Source: Tilletia caries
Lineage: Eukaryota > Basidiomycota > Exobasidiomycetes > Tilletiales > Tilletiaceae
Length of the DNA: 64,000 nucleotides
NCBI GenBank assembly: GCA_032718865.1
Contig: JALUTQ010000033.1
Coordinates: forward strand, 1,178,001-1,242,000
Direction of reading: 5' to 3'
Part shown: one piece after another, positions 48,118-57,424 of the stretch
How positions within the stretch are numbered: the first letter of the stretch is position 1
Layout: each line of letters begins with the position of its first letter
Notes under the pieces: model-generated
Told to the model about the DNA's origin: nothing
The model's input: the letters and a program-made list of their open reading frames with translations, nothing else
The model's database searches: none
Made by a program: the position numbers and the translations under genes

Positions 48118-51100
48118 TGCATACTTCCATCAAAACGGCAGCGCGCCGCGGACGGGAGAGAGCTATTGCTCAGCTGCAGCGCATTTCATCGACCTTACCT
48201 GTCCCTACTCAGCAGCGCGAAAGTTTACCGCTTTACCACTCATCTTCCTCCCCTGCTGATCCCCTACCTCTGTCCTCTCTTCCTTCTCAACTCTTTGATC
48301 CTCTTCCGATTCCATCCACTACCTTTGCTTTGTTTTCAGAAGAGGACGTCATGCTTCCGAACCCGAAGCGACCGCGAAAACGGCAGGCAACATCCAAACG
48401 TTCTGCGCGCAGCGAAAGCTCCGCTGCCCCCCATCAAGCTCCTCTACCGTCATCAAGCTCTGGTCCGTTCAATGATGACATTAATCCCGCGCCAATATAC
48501 CAAGACTTTTCTGCGTTCGATTTTGGGGGTTCGGATGATTGGTCGTATCAGAATCAGGATCAAGACATCGTTGGTGGCGAGGAAACGGGCGACGGGACGG
48601 CTGGCCTGAACGAAGCTCAAGTCTATGCAGAGATACTGTTCTCTCAGCAGTCTGCATATGTGGCTCGCATCGATCATCGCACTTGGGTTCTGGAAGGCAA
48701 TGCCAATGGAATTTGTCAGGTGAGCTACCTTTCTCGCGCAAATGCGCAGCCATGTCTCATACTTGCTGACATTTAATTCATGTCTTCACCGTCTTGTCTT
48801 TTTAGGAAGGCCAGTTCTACCACGTTACTCTGTACGAAGGGACGAATATGACAGGAGCGGATGAACAACTCGCGTCCTGCGATTGCCCAGCTGGAAGGAA
48901 CGGGGTACATTGTCCACACAAAGGTGTGCTGCTCGAACATTGCCTGCTATTCAAGAAAGAGATCGTTCTCTCGCAAAAAAGTGAGTGTAGTAAACCGTAG
49001 AAGCAAAGATAAATCGGAACTGATCGCGGTTGGTTTCTTTTTCAGTCAATCCCATCGCCATTCAGATCGCGGCCCATTTACGTGGACGACGCGCCTGGTT
49101 TTCTGTTCTCTCAACAAGAAGCACGATCGCAACGAGCAGTCAGGATGGAAAGAGATGCATCGTTTCGATGAGCGACGCACAGCTGTGGACATGCTCAGCA
49201 TCGCACTGTTCTTCTGGAGGACAAGGCTTCAAGGCATGTCTTCATCGTCAACGTGCGCATCAGGTCTGGAGTGATACTGGTGGAGATGGTGCAGGCGATG
49301 CCGGAGGGCATGAAGATATAAATGATGAAGATGATGGTGAGCCTCCGCTCTTTGAAATCCAGGTTGACAAATGACAACTCTTGAGCAGCGCTGAATAATA
49401 TGAAGTTGTTCTACAGTTGAAGAAGCCGTTGCCAATGACGATGAGATCGCACTGGAGTCGGCTTATCGTCAGGTTCAAGCTTGCTCACATCTCCCAATTC
49501 CACCACCTCCATTTGTCCGCCTGCCCTTTGAATCTGTCGGTGTTCCTGCCACAGGAGGTCCCCAACTGCCAGCAACACTCCCATTGGGATCGCATGCTCG
49601 CTGCGATTGCGGTCAGCGGAGCAGCTTTGCAGCACCAGTTCGCCTTCGGAACTGTACTATCTATTACAGCAATGGACCGGTATCACGGCTCATCCAAACC
49701 CAGGAGTGTGATTGCCGATCTCGTCAAGAACGAAGAAGCATCGGTCCCGACCTGTCAGAGTACGGACTTTTCCAATTGGAACAACTCCATCGTCGTAGCG
49801 CATGAAGTTTTCAATGCGTACACCTCTCAGCTTTCCGCATCGCCTACACCCTTTACAGCTTTTTGCCTCACCATCCAGCACGCCTACGAACAGCACGCTC
49901 CTGGTACCAGACTCAAGTTCCTGCATCGTTCGACATTCGTGAAGTTGTACTTTGCGTACATCTCTCTACAACAACTCGACGTCGACTTTTTCCTGCCAGC
50001 TTTGCGGTCCCACACCTTCTATCGTCATTGCAGATGGCGTAGTGCTCGCGTACAATGCTTCGTTCCGCTTGGCCGAGCTCTCTCCCCCAACTACAACAGG
50101 ATCCGACATCAACGACTCGGTCCGTAGCGGATCCATCACTCCTTTTTCTGCCCATCCCTGCTGCCCGAGCAGCTTTGAAGCAGCTAGCAGAGGTCCTGGT
50201 TTCTGATCCGGATCAATGCCTTCAGCCGCTACAGCAGCTCAAGATCGCTGTAGATGATGCAAAGGCTATGGCTCCTATTCTGCGTCTGTGGGTGGGTCGG
50301 CTTCAGCAACTGTTGGTCGACATCTGCCTGGCTGCGTCGCTCGGTTCACTCAGTCCTTCCCTCAAGAGCGCGCTTCAGCAGCTGGTCGCTCAGTTTGCCG
50401 CCAATGAGGGTGTTCTACAGCTCTGTCGTCCTCTATGCTGCCCCATCCTCGTGAACCTCAGCACCATCAAGCTCGAAGAAGCCCCCAAGGAACTCCTCGT
50501 GCGACTGTCAACCACCCTGTCCCGCCATTGTCCGTTTCTGGGAAACGTGTTCGTCTGCCTTGCGCACGACGACTTAAACGCAGCAGAGAAGAGCATGCGA
50601 ACGAGCTTGCAAGCTCTGATGGCATCAACAGCACAAGTGGTCGATCATCAGATGACCTTGCTCAATGCCCGAACACCTCCCTCATCCGCTTCAGCCAGTC
50701 CTCCTATCAGCTACACCAAGTCAGGCACTCTGTACGGCGCGAGTCAATGTCGAACACGGCCTACGTATCCGCATCTGAACGAGGGGCAGGACATGAGGAA
50801 TAGTGAGAAGCAGGCGAGGCTGGAGGGAGCAGATAAAGGGCACCAGTGTCGCAAGTTCTACGATGAGTACGTCAAGCGCCAGCGTACTGGGGGAATCATG
50901 GCTTTGTGGTGCACGCATTGCATATGCGTCGGATTCCATGTCATTCCTCACGCAGAGGGCAGGAACGACGTGTTCTCTGCTATCTTCTCATACTGGCCGC
51001 GTCCCCCTTCTGTGATCGTATACGACTTTGCGTGCCAGCTGGGTCCGTACTCTCTTAGGAGAGAAGCAGGCTTTTTCAAGGACACGCTCTTTGTGGTGGA

Positions 51101-51332
51101 TCAGATGCATGAGAAAGGACATTCAGATTGCTCGGCAGCTAGCCGACTCTCCACATACATGCGCAACGATCCGGCGCTTCAGCACCTCTACTCTTCTGCG
51201 GCCGAGTGCGGAAACTCGGGCTTGTCGCGGATCAAGAAGACGGTCTCGTTCTGCAATCAGGAGCACGCGGTTGCGCTCGTGAGGGTGTTCTTGTGCGTCT
51301 GGAATCGGCGGAAGAAATTGAGGATGGGCTAG
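48118..51332 (+). pseudogene. KDZ (Kyakuja-Dileera-Zisupton) transposase with SWIM and CxC cysteine-cluster domains
   Basis: From the ATG at 48118: a Ser/Pro-rich N-terminus; a SWIM-type zinc finger across 48,800-48,990 (CDCPAGRNGVHCPH); a CxC cluster near 49,600-49,790 (CDCG, RLRNCTIYYSNGPVSRLIQT, ECDCR, RSIGPDLSEYGLF); YTSQLSASPTPFTAF; FCQLCGPTPSIVIADGVVL; and the C-terminal catalytic part (GGIMALWCTHCICVGFHVIP, SVIVYDFACQLGPYSLRRE, LFVVDQMHEKGH, SSAAECGNSGLSRIKKTVSF). Invariant Asp, Asp and Glu candidates are present. Three single-base frame changes are visible, near 49,765, 49,990 and 50,150, all at runs of T (or T then C), so the copy is broken as printed or the assembly has homopolymer errors. 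Stop at 51,330-51,332. Confidence 0.8.
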
Positions 51333-52778
51333 AGGGTGTTGGCTGAGCTGGAGGCGAGACGGTTTTCGAGGTCGACAATTCGTGCTTCGAGCTCTTTGTT
51401 CTTTCCCGCAAGAGCTGTCTTCTGCGCAATCAATTTTTTGTTCGCTTCCAGGGTCTTCGCCGTGCCCGCTCGTCCCGCCTCTCTATACGTGTGCATTGTC
51501 GTTTTGAAATCTTTCGCAGCTTTCTCCGTCATGCTGCGCAATGTCGGTCGAGCGGCATCGCAGAGATTAGGACTGGCGTAGAAATGATCTTGGGCTTCAC
51601 GCTTCGCAGTCTCATCTAAAGGGCCAAATGCGACGATGACAGCGAGTCCGGTTCTGGCAGAGAGCTTGGCACCCTACACTTGAAAGCATGGAGAAGGGTT
51701 GTCAATTGCTCATGCTTTCATACTTGTCTGACAGCTGACATTGACTCAAATCGAAAACTGACCTGCTCTACTAGCCTCCACGCTCCTCGCTTTGCTACAC
51801 GCAACCGCGTTTCTGGGTTCGACTCGTAGCTGTAGTGTTTCATTGCGTAGTTGTGCGACTTTGGCAGGTTCACTGTCATTCAATCATGAAGAAGAAATTT
51901 GCAGATCAGCATCCAGAAACTTGGACTTTTAAAGTGCTGCTCAAGCACTCGCAGTCTGCAGATGATACTCTATACTCACGCCATATCTCGCGATGCTTGC
52001 TCTCCGTGAGGGTGGGTTCGGCTCGAGGATTCACATTCATGCGTTGCCTCTTCTTGCCTTTGTCGACAGCATCCTTGTTGAGATCATTGTCATCTGCAGA
52101 GACACACAAATAGGTTAACTATCACCTTCCCGAGTTGAGCGTCTGCTCTCTTTCACAAATACTCACTAGTATCAGCATTGCGTTCCACTTCTGAGCCTGA
52201 GTCCGATTCGCTGTTGCGACGCGTGACGATCCGTGGGTCTGAGGCATCATGATCATGCTGAGGCCTGGACATAACCGAGTCGAGGAAACGCGGCAGCCCA
52301 GGTGTGTGCGTGCTGAGACCAGTTGTAGCATGCGAAGCAGTATCCGGGACAGGTGCAGGAACAGGTGGGACGTGCGCAGCAGCAGCAAGGGAGGTTGAAG
52401 CTGCATCGAGATCTCCAGTGGACATGCGAGCCGCCGAAATGGCGGCAAGAAGCGCCGTTGATTCATGAAGCCTGCCGGCGGCGGCATCGTCTTGCTGCAC
52501 GTCGACACGAGCTGGCGCGGGAATTGCTGTGTCCGGTGCTGAACCCGTAGGCGTAGGCGTAGGGACAGATGCAGGGGCAGGGCCAGGGCCAGGGCCAGGG
52601 TCAGACAAAGTCTGGTCTTCGCTCGCCGTTGAGGAAAGGATTGGCGCTGAGGAATGAAAGAAGGTCATCAACGAGGACAGCATCATTGTATGTGAATGCG
52701 CTACACAGTACTCACCTTTCCCCCGAGATGCTTGAGCTCCTTTATAGTGCGCACAGGGCAACAGTTGACGCGATCCAT
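51329..52778 (-). CDS. Accessory coiled-coil protein encoded by the KDZ element
   Basis: Starts at ATG 52778 (MDRVNCCPVRTIKELKHLGG). Five to six exons with consensus donors follow. A Pro/Ala/Thr-rich segment (SEDQTLSDPGPGPGPAPAS, then ALLAAISAARMSTGD) leads to a basic exon (NKDAVDKGKKRQRMNVNPRA), an exon with LPKSHNYAMKHYSYESNP and LRVAKRGAWRLVEQ, and a last exon with LSARTGLAVIVAFGPLDETA ending in a coiled coil (KLIAQKTALAGKNKELEARI, VDLENRLASS). I see no break in frame. No known family; KDZ elements of fungi are known for extra domains, but I cannot match this gene. Its stop shares CTAG with the transposase stop. Nuclear, DNA- or transposase-associated action is only inferred from the basic segment and the context. 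Confidence 0.65.
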
Positions 52779-52964
52779 CTTGATTGAAGCAGCCGCGACC
52801 GCATCGACGACCTGGCTCTGTACAGCAGCAGATCGAGGTTAGAACAGCGCGCGCAATGCTTTTCTACTCTGCGCTACTCACTAGACATGGCGCTGGCTCT
52901 TTCTGTGTGTTGGATAGGCAATCCTGGGAGCCTGGATGCCTGCTGGTGGTGCTGATGAGGTGGT

Positions 52965-53088
52965 ATCTGACTGAATTCTTCCTTGCGGTTTTTGTTACAA
53001 GAACCACCACCTGCCCCGCTCTCAGCTCCCTGTTGTCCACCTCTCGGACATCTCCTGTCCTGCTACCAGCCATCTCCTGTCCTGGTTA
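52965..53088 (-). repeat. KDZ element right terminal inverted repeat
   Basis: Inverted counterpart of the left terminus, with an internal duplication of gacaggagatg that adds about 24 bp. It lies upstream of the accessory gene. Confidence 0.85.
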
Positions 53089-53170
53089 TCAACAAGGTTT
53101 GATCAAACACCTTACCGTCGATCTCAGCCCTAGCGTGCTGATATCCTAAGGTTTCCCCTCGCATCGAGAG

Positions 53171-53178
53171 TCCTTAGC
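53171..53178 (+). repeat. Target site duplication of the 8.5-kb hAT element, left (TCCTTAGC)
   Basis: Exact copy at 61,658-61,665 after the right terminus. This shows that everything from 53,179 to 61,657 derives from one insertion and its later changes. Confidence 0.9.
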
Positions 53179-53568
53179 CAGTGGTCGGCATGGATGAGAA
53201 ATCGGATGAGAGGGGGTCCTCATCCACATCCACATCCACATCCGATCAGAAATTTTCCCCTCATCCACATCCACATCCACCAGATCCGATGTCACTCGGA
53301 TGTCATTTGCTTATGTAATCCATTTTTCGGCGCGTGGCTGCCACTCACGTGGCAGCCCTCCGCACCCGACTTTCATCGGACCTCATCGGATGTGAACGGG
53401 TGATGACCAGATGGCATCCGATGTTACTGCAGCTGACATCCGTTTACCATCGGATACTCCTTCGGCACTTCATTTGTGCCATCCTGCTCCTCACTTCCGC
53501 GTCTTCTCATCACCAACGTACGGTTCCATACACCCTGTCAGTATCATGACATCCCAGACCGAACAGAA
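53179..53568 (+). repeat. hAT kinase-side terminal region (directly repeated at 60,495-60,884)
   Basis: 390 bp nearly identical to 60,495-60,884. It includes the terminus, catcc-rich repeats, the presumed kinase promoter and the first codons of the kinase (MTSQTEQK). Confidence 0.95.
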
Positions 53569-56241
53569 GGCCATTCTCAACAGAGGCCTCACAGAATATT
53601 GGCCTTCTCCTAGTGTCGTGCAGCAACTCGACCTTCACAAGCTTCTCTTTGGTCGACCAGACGCTCCCGGCTCGACCCTCGTGCCGCTCTTGGCGAAATA
53701 TGGACCAAAGCCTGAGAAGCTCTTCGTCAGTGGCGACACGATCACATGGACGGACACCCGCGGAGCCGGCCCTCTCGGTCCTGCGATGGAGTTACGGCTG
53801 CTCCTTCTCTCTTTCCAGCAGCTCGAGGGACAAGCACCGGATCTTGACATCCCACATGTCGCGCAGCAGCTGGTGCCCTGTTTGGCCTCTCATGTCCTCA
53901 CTCATCTGACCGGCGCAGCCTTGGAGCAGAGCGAGGCGCTGCTTCAGGATCCTCAGGCGAACGAATATGGCCGGATGGTTTTTCCAATGAGCCCAGCGTT
54001 GTTGCACCTTCAGGTTCAGCAAGCAATTTCGACCAAAGAGGTTCACATGCTAAGGCAGTTTGTGGAGACTCAGACATCGGATGCATCCAACAGTCAACAG
54101 CAGAAGGACGAGCTCGACGAGATACGGGCAGAGCTGCGGAAAGCAGAGCAGGCGATTACAGCGGCGGAGGAACTGGAAATGCTGCTCGAGAAGGCTTGTT
54201 CTGACGTCAAAGAACTGGAGGCGCAGGCGGTGCGAAAAGAGACGGAGATCGTCCACGCGAAGGATCAACTTCGGGCCTCTGCAGAGCAAAGCAGCCAGGA
54301 GATCGCCAATCTACAAGACCGCCTTCGAGAGGCCGTACGAAAGGGCGAGAATGCATCCGCTGACAGCCATCTGCGCCTCACCACAGCTGAGGACCATCTC
54401 AAGGCCTCCGTCCTCCGAAGACCGTCTCAAAGTCTCCGAAGACCAACTGAAGGCCGCCCTGAAACAGGAAAAATCCCTCAAAACTCTTCTTCGCGAGGCT
54501 GATGCACGCAAGGCCTCGGACGACGACCGCTTGCAAGCAGCGCGCAACTATGGCAAAGCTTTGGAAGAACGACTGCAACAGGCGGAAGACCGGGTGAATC
54601 CACTGGAGGCTCAGCTCAATACCTTCGAGCAGCGGAGCCGAACAGCGCAGGTTAACACGGAGAAGCTTTCCAAACAGAAGCAAGATCTGGAGGATAACGT
54701 GCGGAGCTTGACGTCCAAGTGCGACGAAGCGACGGAGAAGCTGCACTCTTCCGAGATCGAATGCGCCAAGCTCAGGGAGGAGCTGCGGACAAAGATCGAA
54801 GCAGAGAAACGGTCGGAGAACACGAGGACATCAAACCGACACGCCGGGAGCGACACTGCGTTTGCTACGACGATCGCGCTGGATGCCTTGAAAAAGAACG
54901 TGAGTAGGCCGGCACGATGTTCTTCCCACAGATGCCGGCTCGCTGAATCCTGACCTTCTCTCTGAACTATGGCTCTTCCAGTTGAAATCGGCAGACCAAA
55001 AGGCGCAGCGTTTGCAAGCTGAGCTGGACGGCATGGTACGTTTGTTCGTCGTTCATCGTTATCCCTCCAGTGCAGAGATACTGACGTCCTCGTTTGACCG
55101 TCGGCTGTAGCGAGCGCAGATTACGGAGACCAATCGTACAGCCGAGGCTTCTCTGCAAGCTCCTCAAGAAGTACGTCTCCTTCCCACGAACCCCATTTGG
55201 CGCGACGCAGCCCGTTATTCGATCGACCCTCAAACTCGTACCGTGGGTGCCGGTGCGCACGGGAGGGTGCGTGTGGTCCGCGATGACCTTACTCGCAATC
55301 GTGTGGTGGTGAAGGTGAACGAGATTCCTCCTCCTGGGGTTCTTCCGCAACATATAGGGCGCGAGATCGACTTTCTCGCAGAATCGAGCTGCGACTACGT
55401 CGTTCCACTCCTGGACGTGGTTCAGTTCATGGAGGGACAGCATCACTTTCTTGGACTGGTCATGCCGTTCTATCCTCGCGATCTGGAAGGGGTTATCTAC
55501 GACTTCGCAAGGAACCTCAACGTCAAAGACATCACCCACTACGCCAGTCAATTCTTGTCCGGACTCTCTTTCCTGGCGTCGCGCGACATCATCCATTGCG
55601 ACTTGAAGCCTGCTAATTTGCTGGTCGGAAAGAATCACCAACTGGTCCTCGCCGACTTCGGCCTGGCGGAGATCAGAGTCCGCCCGCAGCAGAGACGGGT
55701 TATCGCATCGATGAATTACCGCTCGCCCGAGTGCTTCTTCCGGACTGAACAACGCGGGCAGTCGCTGGACATTTGGGCGTTTGGGGTTATTTTGGCGGAG
55801 ATGATCGGTCGAGCCTTGCCCTGGGATGGATCCACGCCCCTGGACATTTTTGAACAGATCCTTCGTCACACCGGTGTTCCTTATCAAGCGGAGCTGTTCC
55901 CGGGTGAAGGCAAACTCCCCGGTGTGTTCCACGGACAAGACATGCACAGCGAAAGGTCAATCCCACCGACTGGGCAAGTCAAGTTCGATCCACGCCCTCG
56001 GCTTCTGCCCATGTCGATCGACACCTGTGGAACCTCTCGAGATCATTTCCGTGATCTCCTTGCGCTTGTGGACCGGACACTGGTCCTCGATCCGGCACGC
56101 CGACCGTCGGCATCGCGACTGCTGGAGTCGACCGCCTTTCGGGATTCAGATCCACGGGGCGATAGGAAGATGCAGCCTTTTGGATCCGAATTGAGAGCAT
56201 CGGATGTTGCTGAAATCAGACGTTCCCGGCGGCGGTTGTAG
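53546..56241 (+). CDS. Transposon-borne coiled-coil serine/threonine protein kinase
   Basis: Exons 53546-54899, 54982-55035 and 55111-56241 give about 846 codons. Residues 1-170 are a globular region (YWPSPSVVQQLDLHKLLFG; MELRLLLLSFQQLEGQ). Residues about 190-470 form a long coiled coil (DEIRAELRKAEQAITAAEEL; LHSSEIECAKLREELRTK). The kinase domain follows: Gly-loop VGAGAHGRVRVV, catalytic Lys RVVVKVN, catalytic loop IIHCDLKPANLL, DFG in VLADFGLAE, YRSPE in the activation segment, and SLDIWAFGVILAEMIG. All key residues are present; YRSPE and the overall order resemble CMGC/CDK-like kinases. One extra base near 54,413 shifts the frame in the coiled coil, so the printed copy is interrupted. An aataaa lies near 56,504. 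Promoter and start lie in the element's terminal region. Role in transposition or as cargo is unknown. Confidence 0.8.
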
Positions 56242-56339
56242 TTACATAGGCACGACCTTTCTCTGTCAATGCAATAGAGTCTATGTTGGCCTCTCCTGTT
56301 CGTCGCTCCCCGGAAAACTTCTGATATATAGCGCTGGAT

Positions 56340-56480
56340 CAATTATCCAGCGATCATCCGCGATTACCCAGTCTCCATCCAAAGGTCATCCGTAGTCATC
56401 CAGTGCCCATCCGTTTGTCATCCGTAGGCATCCACTATTCACCCGTGTATCATCCACCTTCACTCTTTGTACATCCAGTC
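56340..56480 (+). repeat. CATCC-motif array in the kinase 3' region
   Basis: Ten or so catcc/catccg motifs at irregular spacing of roughly 10-20 bp, downstream of the kinase stop. They are of the same type as those in the element's ends, although this place was internal in the inferred ancestral element. Confidence 0.6.
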
Positions 56481-56636
56481 ACATCGGGATTTCTAAGTGA
56501 CACAATAAAGCAAGTGCAGGATGATGCCATTCTAATTCGAGCAAAGCTACAAGGTCCGCTGAGCCTCCTGCGCCGAGTTAGGAGTCGCCATTGCTGTTGA
56601 AGGGTTGCCAACTTCGGATTGTTCAGATGCCACTGA

Positions 56637-56644
56637 CTTGGGCG
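56637..56644 (+). repeat. Internal target duplication CTTGGGCG (complement CGCCCAAG at 60,487-60,494)
   Basis: Lies immediately before the terminus at 56,645. The complementary copy lies immediately before the terminus at 60,495. Opposite orientation of the two copies is what an inversion after insertion predicts. Confidence 0.8.
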
Positions 56645-57424
56645 CAGTGGTCGGCATGGGTGTGGATGACCGGTGGATGTGGATGTCATATCATCCGACC
56701 AATCGGATGTGGATGTGGATGAGGCGGCTGATTTTGGTTTCAGCTCGGATGTGGATGAGGCGGATGAGATACATCCGGATGTCTTCCGAATCCGACCCTC
56801 ATCCGACCGTGATCAGCTGATGCATGGATGACATCCGGCTGAAGTACGTGAAAGCCAATTTTTCCGCCATTAAACTGATTCTTGATTTTTGAAATTGCAA
56901 ATTTTGGTGTCATCGGCTTAGATCCCGGTCAGATCGGATGATTGTCTGCTCTTGGTTAGAATGATCATCGGTCCATCACCTGATCTCATCCATGCGCAGC
57001 ACGCTGAAAAGACTTTTGTCACCGGTCAGCTCCATCACCACCACCACATCCATTCACCATTGCCTTCAGCAAGTTTCCCGACCATGCCATCATACGCGCA
57101 GGAACTCAAACTCTTGGATATCACCGGGCAATGGTTTTGCCATGGCCTTGAGACCGAGGAAATGGGCCAGGCGCTTTCTTCGCTCTCTCTGTTCCCTCAG
57201 GCCACCGCAAGCTGGAAGGCCTTCCTGGAATGCAACGGCGAGTTCATCGACAAGAAGGAGCCCGAGGAATACGACTTCTCTAAACGAGTGAGTAGCTAGA
57301 TGACTCATGCGCTGCGACGGATAGGGTCTCGATGCTGACATCCGCTGTCTCTTCTTGTTCCTGCCTTCAGCCTCGCATCGACAACTCCATCGTGGAGGCA
57401 GCGTTTAAGCAGTTTGAGAGCGAT
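56645..57424 (+). repeat. hAT transposase-side terminal region (inverted at 60,885-61,657)
   Basis: About 780 bp, present as a close inverted copy at 60,885-61,657 with small differences. It contains the terminus, ggatg repeats, the presumed promoter, and exon 1, intron 1 and the start of exon 2 of the transposase. Confidence 0.95.

Larger units (their letters stand above)
47941..53088. mobile_element. KDZ-superfamily DNA transposon with long inverted repeats and two convergent genes
   Basis: Both ends carry an inverted repeat of more than 100 bp beginning TAACCAGGACAGGAGATG. It includes tccgagaggtgga, gagcggggcaggtggtggtt and gtaacaaaaaccgcaaggaa, all repeated inverted at about 52,960-53,088; the right copy has about 24 extra bases. 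A candidate 4-bp target duplication TCAA is at 47,937-47,940 and 53,089-53,092. Inside are a KDZ transposase gene (+) and a second multi-exon gene (-), meeting tail to tail at 51,329-51,332. Total 5,148 bp, structurally complete. Confidence 0.85.

Noticed and set aside
53546..56241. FunK1-type fungal kinase
   Set aside because: Motif order and YRSPE activation segment look like a canonical CMGC-type domain after a coiled coil; I do not see FunK1 features.
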